Shown here piece by piece: positions 17,340 through 25,626 of a stretch of 64,000 bases of DNA; position 1 is the first letter of the stretch; every line of letters starts with the position of its first letter. Origin of the DNA: Butyrivibrio sp. INlla21. Lineage in GTDB: Bacteria > Bacillota > Clostridia > Lachnospirales > Lachnospiraceae. The notes beneath the pieces were generated by a model that saw only the letters and a program-made list of their open reading frames with translations, made no database searches and had not been told where the DNA came from. The translations under genes and the position numbers were made by a program. The stretch lies in assembly GCF_900116875.1 (NCBI RefSeq), contig NZ_FPCC01000004.1:155308-219307 (forward strand). Direction: 5' to 3'.

Positions 17340-18521
17340 TTATTCAGTCTGGAAACGATCGTCTGCAGCACTTCCGAGTGCATTCATAACTTCCTCGATG
17401 TACTTAGGAGTATTCTCCTTGGCATCGTCAAAGTCATACTTCATAACGTTCTCGGGATCAAGACCGAACTGAGCTGCTACTTCAGGCTGCTTAGCGTTAT
17501 CGAGTACAAGGAACTGATAAGAACCGTTCTCTGCTGCAAGCTCTACGCACTCAGGGCTAAGAGCATACTCGATCCAAAGCTTAGCTGCATTGGGATGTTT
17601 GCATCCCTTGAAGATTGCTGTTGCACCAACTTCGAATGATGTTCCTGTTGAAGGAATGATAAGTCCGATGTTGCCGTAACCGTTATCAACGATCTGTGTG
17701 ATTCCATCATGGAGGAATCCGATGCCGACAACACACTCACCTGTTCCAACGTTCTTGGAAGGACCTGAACCTGACTTTGTATAAACTTCAATGTTCTTAT
17801 CAAGATCTACAAGATACTTAATACCCTCGTCATGACCATACTTCTGGATCATTGTGTTGATAACAAGCTTAGCTGTTCCGGCTGTATTGTAGTTTGAAAG
17901 CCAGATGAGACCTTTGTACTCAGGCTTAAGAAGATCCTTCCAGTCCTCGGGCTTATCAATATTCATACGCTGAAGCTCATCCATGTTAACCATAAATCCA
18001 AGGATTCCCTTGTATATACCGTACCAGTAACCGTCCTTATCGCGATATGTATCGCTTATAAGATGGCTTGCATTCTGTGCTTCATATGCTTCAAGAAGGC
18101 CCTCACCTGCAGCTACGTTGTAAGGATCGGTTGTGCCACCAAACCAAACATCACCTGAAGGATTGCCGTTCTCCTCTTCTATCTTACTCTGAACCTCACC
18201 GGTTGAAAGACGCTGATATGTAACCTTTACTCCATAGAGCTCCTGGAAGTGTTCACAAGCAGCTGCTAAATACTCTTCCTCACAAGAACCGTAGACAACA
18301 AGCTCACCCTCAGCCTTAGCTGCTTCAATAAGCTCATCGAGGTTTGCAGCATCTCCTGCATCCTCTGCCTCCGCATTTTCCTGTGCCCCATCAGCAGGTG
18401 CCTCAGTTTTTGCCTCCTCCTTAGGAGCTGCTTCAGGTGCAGCGGGAGCTGAATTAACACCACATCCAACAACACCGATAGCCATGAGTCCGGCCAATAC
18501 CATTGCTAATCTCTTTTTCAT
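17340..18521 (-). CDS. AfuA/FbpA-type ABC substrate-binding lipoprotein
   Basis: A 393-aa binding protein with a lipoprotein signal (lipobox VVGC at ~20), a Glu/Ala/Pro-rich linker to ~55, and an extracellular solute-binding domain. Motifs such as VVYGSCEEEYL, GDVWFGG, SGSGPSKNV and GECVVGIGF are like those of AfuA/FbpA-family proteins. That family was first called ferric-ion binding, but AfuA binds hexose phosphates. The associated sensor at 22118-25599 resembles HptRSA, a hexose-phosphate sensor, so a phosphorylated substrate is a fair guess, still unproven. An AAGGAGAAGG site precedes the ATG. Confidence 0.87.
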   Translation of the reverse strand: MKKRLAMVLAGLMAIGVVGCGVNSAPAAPEAAPKEEAKTEAPADGAQENAEAEDAGDAANLDELIEAAKAEGELVVYGSCEEEYLAAACEHFQELYGVKVTYQRLSTGEVQSKIEEENGNPSGDVWFGGTTDPYNVAAGEGLLEAYEAQNASHLISDTYRDKDGYWYGIYKGILGFMVNMDELQRMNIDKPEDWKDLLKPEYKGLIWLSNYNTAGTAKLVINTMIQKYGHDEGIKYLVDLDKNIEVYTKSGSGPSKNVGTGECVVGIGFLHDGITQIVDNGYGNIGLIIPSTGTSFEVGATAIFKGCKHPNAAKLWIEYALSPECVELAAENGSYQFLVLDNAKQPEVAAQFGLDPENVMKYDFDDAKENTPKYIEEVMNALGSAADDRFQTE

Positions 18522-18536
18522 TATCCTTCTCCTTTC

Positions 18537-18555
18537 ATCAAATCAAGAATTTGAT
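18537..18555 (-). promoter_or_regulatory. Palindrome in the leader of the ABC transporter operon
   Basis: ATCAAAT (18537-18543) and ATTTGAT (18549-18555), a perfect 7-bp inverted repeat with a 5-base centre, 16 bases before the binding-protein ATG. It could be an operator for a repressor or activator. No clean promoter hexamers were identified around it. Confidence 0.35.
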
Positions 18556-18564
18556 AATACTATT

Positions 18565-18828
18565 CTAGAAAAAAGAAAGATCTTTAAATACCCATATTTC
18601 TGTTTTCTTATCCGAATTTCTGAACTGGATTTTTAAATACAAAAACCCGATCACTATACAAAGATAATGATCAGGTGCATCTATTCCCATGCTTCCAGAG
18701 TATACATCACCCTTATAACCAATAGCGGAATCAATGTCATCAACCACGTCTCCGCCCATCTTACGTATATTCCCTTTGTCGGACATTACCGCAATGATGG
18801 CACATTCAGTAGATGGGGATGAGAGCAT
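18565..18828 (-). pseudogene. Unrecognised 87-codon frame, probably a gene remnant
   Basis: The first ~55 codons look coding-like (acidic, SDKGNIRKMGGDVVDDID), but no ribosome binding site precedes the ATG. The same frame stays open a few codons upstream of the ATG to the stop of the 134-aa gene. The last third runs through a Rho-independent terminator (18641-18675), which argues that the annotated end is not a real C-terminus. I read this as the leftover of a longer gene at the edge of the LXG cassette. No family was recognised. Confidence 0.35.
18641..18675 (-). terminator. Terminator at the end of the LXG cassette
   Basis: An 8-bp stem, CCCGATCA (18646-18653) with TGATCAGG (18668-18675) including one G-U pair, followed on the minus strand by five T (A run 18641-18645). 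It would end transcripts from the effector cassette before the ABC transporter promoter region. Confidence 0.7.
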
Positions 18829-18851
18829 ATTAAAGGACGTAAAGTTGCCTT

Positions 18852-19256
18852 TTATTTATCGATATTTTTCAAATTGGTTTTTATTTTAAAACACATGTCC
18901 GACAAAAAATATATAAAAGCTAGTATAATCAGCGCTTGAGATATTATATACGTATCATACACTATTTCTAATCCAATTTTTTGGGGAGCCAAAAAAGAAA
19001 ATACATAATTCAAAATAATATTTATAATTATTATTCCTATTACGTTTAATATTTTTTTAATTGTGGTACAATTGCGCAAACCGTTTCTCAGCAATATATG
19101 ATCTAATGCAATAACGCAAAAAAACACTATGTATTCATAGCTCATTGATATCCAGTTGACTTTCATTGCAATCAGCCATAATATCATTACAATTATTCGA
19201 TTTAAAATAGCTATTATAGTTATTACCTTGCTTTTCAATAATACATTCATTGGCAT
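18852..19256 (-). CDS. Small AT-rich membrane protein, candidate immunity protein
   Basis: A 134-aa protein with about four hydrophobic segments and a Lys-rich C-terminus (FKIKTNLKNIDK). No family was recognised. The base composition is clearly more AT-rich than the flanking transporter genes. It lies 81 bp after the 63-aa gene, downstream of an LXG effector, the place where immunity genes usually sit. If the effector cuts peptidoglycan outside the membrane, a membrane-embedded immunity protein would be in the right compartment. Immunity function is inferred from position only. Confidence 0.55.
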   Translation of the reverse strand: MPMNVLLKSKVITIIAILNRIIVMILWLIAMKVNWISMSYEYIVFFCVIALDHILLRNGLRNCTTIKKILNVIGIIIINIILNYVFSFLAPQKIGLEIVYDTYIISQALIILAFIYFLSDMCFKIKTNLKNIDK

Positions 19257-19337
19257 CTTTCAATATTAGTTATTCAGACTATATTTCTTCATTGCAAATC
19301 AACCGTCCAATCAATATAAACGTTATTCCTAATTATT

Positions 19338-19529
19338 TTAGCGCTTTCTCTTGATTAGTAAAAAAGCGGCAATCATCCCCACAATAATAAACAACAATCC
19401 TGTTATACGCGATTTTTCTATTTGCTCGCTTGTGGGATACATTTCTAAAGAACCGTTTATTAGCATAAAAACACCAATAATAATAATTAAAAATGCTATA
19501 CAACAGAAAAAAGACCTAACAATCTTCAT
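19338..19529 (-). CDS. 63-aa two-segment membrane protein directly after the LXG gene
   Basis: A very small protein with two hydrophobic segments (~7-25 and ~43-58) split by a short polar loop (MYPTSEQIEKSRITG), ending in KRKR, so both termini are probably cytosolic. Its ATG follows the stop of the LXG gene directly (TAAATG), and the TTGGAGG site lies inside the last codons of that gene, so the two are translationally coupled. Such coupling suggests a partner or immunity role for the effector. No family was recognised. Confidence 0.6.
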   Translation of the reverse strand: MKIVRSFFCCIAFLIIIIGVFMLINGSLEMYPTSEQIEKSRITGLLFIIVGMIAAFLLIKRKR

Positions 19530-21002
19530 TTAATCCTCCAAAGCACTTTCTATTTCTTTTTCATGCTTAAATATAGTGTTACCATATGAAGTGTTTTGAT
19601 GTATCTTGTCTAATGGAATATCGGGACCTCTATTATATCTAGTAGCTACATCTCGAATCATGTTGTCATCCATATCGCATGATGCGACTTCCGCATAATC
19701 TACATTCTTTAAATCTCTTAAATGTGCTGCTGCAACATATGTACTTTTCACTGGATCTTTTAAGTCATTTATTATTTCTTTCTCTTGTTCAGGGCTTAAC
19801 TCGTTAGGATCATACCCATACATTTCAGCTACTCTGCGAACTTGCAAACTAAGATTTCCAAAAGATGTTTGTTCTGGTTTCTTTGTAATGGTCAAACTAT
19901 CCGTTTCTTCATTACCACTCCAATCATATTTCCTTATACCATAAGCTACATCATCTATCCATAACGGATCTCCACCATACTCATTAAAAACTATTCCGGC
20001 TAATAATTTTTCGGGTATTTTATATTTTTGTGCTGCATCTTTTATTACGTTACTATATTTCTTTAGATATTCTGTTTTCTTTTTAAACAAAAAATCATTT
20101 CCTCCAAACGTTTTCCAATAAACAATATCTGCAGTTGTCCATGCAGCATCTCCGAGTTCAATATCCCACTTTGAACTATACTTTTCAACCATAACATGAC
20201 TTATTTCTAACTCGTTTTCTGTATCCTGATTGGCGGGCGTAGAACCAAGACAATACAAAAAATTGTCTTCTTGAGTATTTGAACTTAGCGCAACAAGCGA
20301 AACAGACTGCTTTTTCATATTGGGCTGATAAACAGTCATGCTACCCAGCGCACCGGCGGTATTATTTATCTTTGTTTTCAGTGCTTCAGCTCTAGTGATA
20401 AAGTCTTTACCGTTTATATAATTGTATGCATCACGATCAAAATCCTCAAGTTTTCTGATACATTCGTCCAGGAATCCACCGTTGTCACAAAACGCTTCAA
20501 GCACTACATATGGCTTGTTGTAATTGGGGATAGTGGTTATCCCCCACTTGCTGTAATCATTTACAAGCCTGCTCGTACGGCGTTCTATCTCAAAGCCCTT
20601 TGTATCTATTAGCGCATAGTAAACACCAAAATCTTTTTTGATCTTCAGTAACACTTTAGTGCTTATTCTTGCATGAGGAGAGGAGTCTACCATTCCCTTG
20701 AAGAGTTCCTCTATATCAAAACAGGTCTCTACAAATTCTTTTTTGATTAAAATGTTCTTGGCGTGCAGTTCTCCGCACTGTCCATCCATTATAAATTTTT
20801 TGGAAGCATCTGCCGCATCTCCAACAAATGTTTCATTGTTGCAATATTTTATGTAATTGCCTTCAAGTATGCGAGCCCTGTCCTTGAACCATTCATAGTC
20901 ACTATCTAATTGCTCATTGAATGAGCTCATTTTCTCGGCATCGTATTTTATATCTTCTTTATCCCCGTAAACGCTTAACGACTTTTTCTCGTAGATCAGC
21001 AT
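19530..21002 (-). CDS. LXG-type type VII secretion effector with lysozyme-like C-terminal domain
   Basis: A ~490-aa protein. Residues ~1-215 are mostly helical and resemble an LXG delivery domain (opening MLIYEKKSLSVY). After a short linker, residues ~310-485 look like a lysozyme/GH23 transglycosylase fold: helix KYKIPEKLLAGIVFNEYGG with the candidate catalytic Glu near 341, then TSFGNLSLQ, DPVKSTYVAAAHL, ATRYNRGP and YGNTIFKH, in the order in which GH23 proteins have their Glu, Gly-rich, helix and YN-GP motifs. It would be a secreted cell-wall-cleaving toxin. I chose the ATG at 21002 with GGAGAGG upstream rather than one at 21020. Two small helical proteins precede it. The secretion machine is not in the window. 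Confidence 0.72.
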   Translation of the reverse strand: MLIYEKKSLSVYGDKEDIKYDAEKMSSFNEQLDSDYEWFKDRARILEGNYIKYCNNETFVGDAADASKKFIMDGQCGELHAKNILIKKEFVETCFDIEELFKGMVDSSPHARISTKVLLKIKKDFGVYYALIDTKGFEIERRTSRLVNDYSKWGITTIPNYNKPYVVLEAFCDNGGFLDECIRKLEDFDRDAYNYINGKDFITRAEALKTKINNTAGALGSMTVYQPNMKKQSVSLVALSSNTQEDNFLYCLGSTPANQDTENELEISHVMVEKYSSKWDIELGDAAWTTADIVYWKTFGGNDFLFKKKTEYLKKYSNVIKDAAQKYKIPEKLLAGIVFNEYGGDPLWIDDVAYGIRKYDWSGNEETDSLTITKKPEQTSFGNLSLQVRRVAEMYGYDPNELSPEQEKEIINDLKDPVKSTYVAAAHLRDLKNVDYAEVASCDMDDNMIRDVATRYNRGPDIPLDKIHQNTSYGNTIFKHEKEIESALED

Positions 21003-21003
21003 A

Positions 21004-21375
21004 TCAGTTATCCTCTCCATCCTTTTGCTCAGCGTTATTATTTAATTGTGCTTTAAGCTCTTCCAGTTCATCCTTGCAATGTCTTCTATACTCCCGAATC
21101 CTTTCTTTTGCCTGAGCTATTTCTTCTAAGTGCCTTAATGTGTCAGCTTGTGCGGTATGCACATCAGTGTATGCCTGATGATGAGTTTGCTCTGCCTCGT
21201 TTTCAAGATATCCCCTAAATTCACCGGCTGCTGTCATATCATATATCTTCATAGGTTCCTCAGCACCGTCTCTTATTTCTTGATACAGCTCTTTTATAAT
21301 TCCTTCTTCAGTTTCAAGGTCATCAAGGGCATCATCACACCATTGTATCTCTCGCTCCAATTCTCCTATGGTCAT
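21004..21375 (-). CDS. Small helical LXG-associated protein (Lap2/DUF3958-like)
   Basis: A 123-aa, highly charged, almost wholly helical protein with coiled-coil character (EELKAQLNNN, RIREYRRHCKDELEE). It ends one base before the ATG of the LXG effector and its start overlaps the stop of the gene before it (ATGA). LXG toxins need two small WXG100-like partners that pair with the LXG domain for export; this order, two small helical proteins then effector, is the known one. Family name is inferred from size, helix content and position. Confidence 0.6.
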   Translation of the reverse strand: MTIGELEREIQWCDDALDDLETEEGIIKELYQEIRDGAEEPMKIYDMTAAGEFRGYLENEAEQTHHQAYTDVHTAQADTLRHLEEIAQAKERIREYRRHCKDELEELKAQLNNNAEQKDGEDN

Positions 21376-21698
21376 AATTCGCGCACACCCCCATCAGTAT
21401 TATTTGTTTCATTTACCACAAGGGCTTCACTGGCAGCCTTATCTACCGCAAGCATACTGTCCTTCATTTTTAGAAACCCGCCCGGAAGTGCCTCTGACGA
21501 TTCTGACCTATATACTTCATCTGTTTCATGAATTGTTTTTAGAACCTCATGCATACTTCTACCTGCGCTAAAAGTATCAAGATGAGGTGCCTGACTCAAA
21601 GCATTACAAGGAAATGCACAATCAATGGCTGATCCTCTTATATCCTCGACAATGCCCGAAAAGATATTGGTGTCCATAAAGACGCTTTTATTCCCCAT
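21372..21698 (-). CDS. Small LXG-associated protein (Lap1/DUF3130-like)
   Basis: A 108-aa protein with a helical centre (AGRSMHEVLKTIHETDEVY then ALPGGFLKMKDSML) of the kind seen in TIGR04197/DUF3130 type VII partners. It is the first gene of the cassette, has AGAGG before its ATG and overlaps the next gene by 4 bp. It probably pairs with the LXG domain as a targeting partner. The assignment rests on context plus a general resemblance. Confidence 0.58.
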   Translation of the reverse strand: MGNKSVFMDTNIFSGIVEDIRGSAIDCAFPCNALSQAPHLDTFSAGRSMHEVLKTIHETDEVYRSESSEALPGGFLKMKDSMLAVDKAASEALVVNETNNTDGGVREL

Positions 21699-21749
21699 AG
21701 TATTCCTCTTTCTTCTTCACAACAAGCGCTTAACAATTATTTAATTAAT

Positions 21750-21778
21750 ATGTTATCATGCAAAGTTCTCCTTTTCAA
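21750..21778 (-). promoter_or_regulatory. Probable promoter of the LXG cassette
   Basis: On the minus strand TTGAAA (21773-21778) and TAACAT (21750-21755) are separated by 17 bp, with TG one base before the -10 (extended -10). The first gene of the cassette starts 52 bases downstream. Confidence 0.5.
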
Positions 21779-21884
21779 TTAAAATATACATGATTGGGGC
21801 AAAGCGATATAAATGAAAGCAAAAATAGTGAAAGCCTAGCTATTTATAGAAAATAATCATCATAACTTTTTTAACAATTATACA

Positions 21885-22117
21885 GTTGGAGAGGCTAAGG
21901 CGCCTTCCACTTCCAAACACTGACGACTCCGCCCTAACTCTGTGCAAAAACAAAATTCGAAAGTTGTTTTCACCGTAATCCATGTCTTTCCGAAAATGCT
22001 CCCAAGGATTTTCGGAAAGATCATGGATTATCGGCTCGTCCAAATACTCGAATTTTGTTTTTGCACAGAGTTAGGGCTAAGTCGTCTGTGTCCGGAAGCC
22101 AAAGGCACCCCCAACCT
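21885..22117. repeat. Large compound palindrome between LXG cassette and sensor operon
   Basis: Two nested inverted repeats. The outer arms, 21922-21960 and 22048-22086, are 39 bases each and pair with about three mismatches; weaker pairing continues outward to about 21885 and 22117. The inner hairpin pairs 21976-21997 with 22008-22030, broken by one extra base, around a 10-base loop. The right end abuts the stop codon of the response regulator gene at 22118. It could be a MITE-like or REP-like element used as a terminator. The rest of the 419-bp gap (21699-21884) holds the cassette promoter and AT-rich sequence without a gene. Confidence 0.8.
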
Positions 22118-22885
22118 TTAGTTTAGAAATTCAGATGGAGCTACATCTGTGTAGCGTTTAAAGACGGAGCTAAAGTGCTTGTAGTCGGTAAAACCGGTTA
22201 GGTCGGAAACCTCGTATACTTTGTATTTGCCGGATTCAAGGAGCTTGATGGCTTGCTGTACGCGGTACTTGTTAAGAAAATCCAGGTAACTGGTACCGGT
22301 GGCCTCTTTGAATTTACGGGAAAGATAGCTGCTTGAAACACCGAGCTGTTCTGAAAACAGCTCTATACTTATCTTGTCTGCGTAGTGCTCCTTGGTGGCA
22401 TCAAGTACGTACTTAACGTAGTCGTTGTCTTTATCCTGTTTAATGTAAACCGTATCAAAGTCTGTTGCAGACTTACTTCTCTTGGTAAATTCCTCGTATT
22501 GATGCTCCTTCTCTATCTCAGAGATTATCTTCTCAACATCTTTTTTCAGCTCATCTTCCGATGCAGGCTTCATAAGATATGCTGAGACATCAAGGTCTAT
22601 TGCTGCCTTGGCGTATTCAAAGTCCGCATAACTTGTAAGGATGATACTCTTAAAGTCACCTATACCCGTCTTCTTGGCTTCTCGTATCATCTCGATACCG
22701 TCCATGACAGGCATCATGATATCCGCAAGTACGATGTCGGGCTCAAGCTCTTTTATCTTATCAAGCCCCTCTTTTCCGTTGCAGGCTTCTCCCGCGATTG
22801 TGCATCCCATGCCCATCCAGTCCATCGTATATGCAATTCCTTTTCTGATGATATCCTCATCTTCAACGATCAAAACTCTGTACAT
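22118..22885 (-). CDS. YesN/HptR-type response regulator (receiver + AraC)
   Basis: A 255-aa regulator with a receiver (VEDED, phosphoacceptor Asp55 in LADIMMPV, Lys in LMKPASE) and a C-terminal AraC domain (~155-253, including LGVSSSYLSRKFKE and FSSVFKRYTDVAPSEF). It is the last gene of a run in which it follows its kinase by 22 bp. By analogy with HptRSA, it would activate a transporter when the binding protein meets ligand; the ABC operon at 13742-18521 is the nearest candidate, although an LXG cassette now lies between them. Confidence 0.9.
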   Translation of the reverse strand: MYRVLIVEDEDIIRKGIAYTMDWMGMGCTIAGEACNGKEGLDKIKELEPDIVLADIMMPVMDGIEMIREAKKTGIGDFKSIILTSYADFEYAKAAIDLDVSAYLMKPASEDELKKDVEKIISEIEKEHQYEEFTKRSKSATDFDTVYIKQDKDNDYVKYVLDATKEHYADKISIELFSEQLGVSSSYLSRKFKEATGTSYLDFLNKYRVQQAIKLLESGKYKVYEVSDLTGFTDYKHFSSVFKRYTDVAPSEFLN

Positions 22886-22907
22886 TGTAAAACACCTCTG
22901 TGATCAA

Positions 22908-24584
22908 TCAAATAATCTTCTCCTCGCCTACGCGCTTGGGAACAGTTATCCTTACAAGCGTTCCCTCATTCTTTTTACTCGAAATATCAAGCCCGAAATC
23001 ACCGTTATACATAAGGCCGATCCTTCGATGAATGTTGTAAATACCGTAGTGGGATGATGTATTGTTTTCTGCCTTAAGATTGTTCCTGATCTCCTCAAGA
23101 AGCTCCTCATCAATTCCCGCGCCGTCATCCTCACAGATAAATATCAGCTTCTCCTGCATCTGGTAACCTCTGATACTTACCGTCAATTTCTCCTGGCCGT
23201 TAAAACCGTATTTAACGGCATTCTCCAAAAGAGGCTGTATAAGAAGCTTAGGGATCAGGCAATCCATAATATCATCCTGAACCTCTATCGAATACGCAAA
23301 ACGCTTATTAAATCTGATCTGCAGGATATTCAGGTAATACTGCAAATGATCAAGGTCCTCTTTTACCGTTACCTCTTCTCTTACTTCTTTGATACTGTAG
23401 CGCAAAAGCCCTGATAACGATACTATCATCTTATCCGCTGCGGCCGCATCTATTCTTGCCATAAACCTTATATTATCAAGCGTATTAAAAATAAAGTGCG
23501 GATTAAACTGGCTCTCAAGCTGCTTAACCTGCGAAAAAGCAACATTCTCCGCAAGCTCTTTATTCCTTCCTATCTGCTCCTTAAGTCCTTCCAGCATCTC
23601 GTTAAAGTCATCGCCGATTGTCTGAAATTCCTTGCTGCTGTGAATATCAAGATTGACATCTAGCTTACCTTTTTTGACCTCTTCAAAAGCATCTTCGATT
23701 TTTTTGATATCTTTCGTGTATCTTACAGAGCTTATGGCCGTGCTCTTTACAGTGATAAGCGCGATTGCAAGGAAGATCACAGTGATAATGGCAATTATCG
23801 CCCATATCAAATGTACGCTTCTGTTGACGTCGTTTACGGTATAGACTATAAGTCCCTTTTTAAGCTCAGTTCTGTACGAATAATAGAGATTGCCGTCAAG
23901 CTTAACAAAGCCGACTTCGGAGCTTATCGTATTGTCTATCTGTCCAAACTCATCCTGAAGTCCTCTGGTATTTGCCGTATAGACCCATCCGTGCTTGTCT
24001 GTGATGATAACGTATCTGTTCTGATTACTTATAACGGATGACATTACTTCTTTCGGAATAATGTACACAACCGCAGCCTGCAATCTGCCGCCTTCATAAA
24101 TACCTTTTGAAACGCAGAGATTACCGCTGTACAAAGTAACCTTAGTCTGTCCTTTATATGTAGTTATCACATTCCAGATTCCCCAGTTCGAATACTCGGA
24201 CTGCGTCAGAAATGACGGTACATGATCCTTACTTGAAAAAAGAGCTTCCATCGAAGGCGACATTATAAGTAGATTTCCGATGTCACCATACTCTGATGTA
24301 CACTCGTACAATATTCTGAAAACATCGTTCCCCGATACATCATAGTCTTCTTTTTTGATCTCGGAAGCGACCTTATCAACCATGCTGCAATACACATCAA
24401 GCTTACCCGCAATCTCTTCGCTTGCCGCTTTGTTTTCCTGTTCATTTGATGATGCCATAAAGGTAAGCCAGGAAAAGACAAACAGTATCAGCGCAGCCAT
24501 AACGATCGCAGCGACGGGAACGATAGAAAATCTTATGAAGGTTCTTCTTATGTTTTCCTGAAAGGAGCGCACTTCTTTAGCCAT
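22908..24584 (-). CDS. YesM/HptS-type sensor histidine kinase
   Basis: A 558-aa kinase with TM1 (~18-40), a large extracytoplasmic domain of ~220 residues that looks Cache-like (YVIITDKHGWVYTANTR), TM2 (~260-280), HAMP, a His_kinase domain (FNPHFIFNTLD) and an ATPase (QPLLENAVKYG, YGIYNIHRRIG). Its ATG overlaps the end of the binding-protein gene by 8 bp with GGAGG upstream, so the pair is translationally coupled. It is expected to relay ligand binding by that protein to the response regulator. Confidence 0.9.
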   Translation of the reverse strand: MAKEVRSFQENIRRTFIRFSIVPVAAIVMAALILFVFSWLTFMASSNEQENKAASEEIAGKLDVYCSMVDKVASEIKKEDYDVSGNDVFRILYECTSEYGDIGNLLIMSPSMEALFSSKDHVPSFLTQSEYSNWGIWNVITTYKGQTKVTLYSGNLCVSKGIYEGGRLQAAVVYIIPKEVMSSVISNQNRYVIITDKHGWVYTANTRGLQDEFGQIDNTISSEVGFVKLDGNLYYSYRTELKKGLIVYTVNDVNRSVHLIWAIIAIITVIFLAIALITVKSTAISSVRYTKDIKKIEDAFEEVKKGKLDVNLDIHSSKEFQTIGDDFNEMLEGLKEQIGRNKELAENVAFSQVKQLESQFNPHFIFNTLDNIRFMARIDAAAADKMIVSLSGLLRYSIKEVREEVTVKEDLDHLQYYLNILQIRFNKRFAYSIEVQDDIMDCLIPKLLIQPLLENAVKYGFNGQEKLTVSIRGYQMQEKLIFICEDDGAGIDEELLEEIRNNLKAENNTSSHYGIYNIHRRIGLMYNGDFGLDISSKKNEGTLVRITVPKRVGEEKII

Positions 24585-25599
24585 TGTCGTCCTCCTTCCG
24601 GATCCTGTTAAATTCTTCTATCCACGTATCTTTACTTTCAATAACTTTATTTCTGTCTACGGGAAGATTGTTTATCTTATACCTCGGAACAACAAGGATC
24701 GATGATTCAACGTCTCTTCTCACAGACCTTCTTCCGAGGTCGCTTGCCATATACTGCTGCGCATCCTTGGATGTCATAAAGTCCGCAAACTTTTTGGCAT
24801 TTTCAAGTCTTTTGGAATTCTTGGAAATATAGATTCCATCGGGAGTCATTACAACTCCCTCATTCATATAAACAATACTTACATGCTTATCGCTTTTAAG
24901 CATGGTAACTGCAGCCTCTTCAAAAGTAAGGCCCACCGCATACTTACCGTTGGCAACACCCTGATAAACGACAGAAGAACTCTCAAGAAGATTACCGTCA
25001 AGCTGCGAAATAAAGCTTTTCACATAATCCCATCCGTTTTCCGGCTCTCCGTCACCCATCGCATAGAGCATATTTACAAGGTGCTCAAAAGAAGACGATG
25101 ATCTTCCGGGATCTGCAAACGCTATTTTTCCTTTAAGCGCCGGATTCAAAAGATCCTTATATCCCAATATACTGATATCGCCTATAAGATCGGTGTTGAC
25201 CATAAGAACACTCGGCACATCGGAAAAACATGTTACCGTGCCTGCCTCATTGGTAAACGCATACATAAAATCTTTTTTGTTGGGAGTTTCATAAGAATAG
25301 AAATTATCTAAGTAAGGGCCGACCGAAAGAAGAGATCCGCCCCACATAATATCAACATTTTCATCATTAACTATGCTGTCTATCGCTGCGGACGTTCCCA
25401 TACTTTTAAGATCCACGGAAATGTCCGTCTCGTTTTCAAATTCCTGAATAAGAGGAATCATAAACTCTATGGGATGCGGCGAAACGACAACAAGCTTATC
25501 GCCCTCCTCAACCTCATAGCTTCTTCCTCTCCAATCAATATATATGACAAGCGCAGCGATCAAAATAACAACTAAAGCTGCAATACCCCACTTTTTCAT
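24577..25599 (-). CDS. Membrane-anchored HptA/AfuA-like binding protein, probable sensor
   Basis: A 340-aa solute-binding protein. Residues ~5-22 form a single hydrophobic segment followed by IDWRGR, with no lipobox Cys, so it should stay anchored in the membrane. Family motifs include VVSPHPIEFM, DIMWGGSLLS, FADPGRSSSSF and GVANGKYAVGLTFE, like HptA and PgtC-type proteins that sense phosphorylated compounds. It is fused in expression to the kinase (8-bp overlap). The DIMWGG strand corresponds to GDVWFGG of the transporter's binding protein at 17340-18521, which supports a shared ligand class. Confidence 0.85.
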   Translation of the reverse strand: MKKWGIAALVVILIAALVIYIDWRGRSYEVEEGDKLVVVSPHPIEFMIPLIQEFENETDISVDLKSMGTSAAIDSIVNDENVDIMWGGSLLSVGPYLDNFYSYETPNKKDFMYAFTNEAGTVTCFSDVPSVLMVNTDLIGDISILGYKDLLNPALKGKIAFADPGRSSSSFEHLVNMLYAMGDGEPENGWDYVKSFISQLDGNLLESSSVVYQGVANGKYAVGLTFEEAAVTMLKSDKHVSIVYMNEGVVMTPDGIYISKNSKRLENAKKFADFMTSKDAQQYMASDLGRRSVRRDVESSILVVPRYKINNLPVDRNKVIESKDTWIEEFNRIRKEDDNG

Positions 25600-25626
25600 A
25601 CACTAAGTTCCTTACCCCAAAGCTGA

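Noticed and set aside
21840..22043. A 67-codon minus-strand frame inside the compound palindrome
   Set aside because: Most of its codons come from the inverted-repeat arms, there is no ribosome binding site, and the structure alone explains the sequence.
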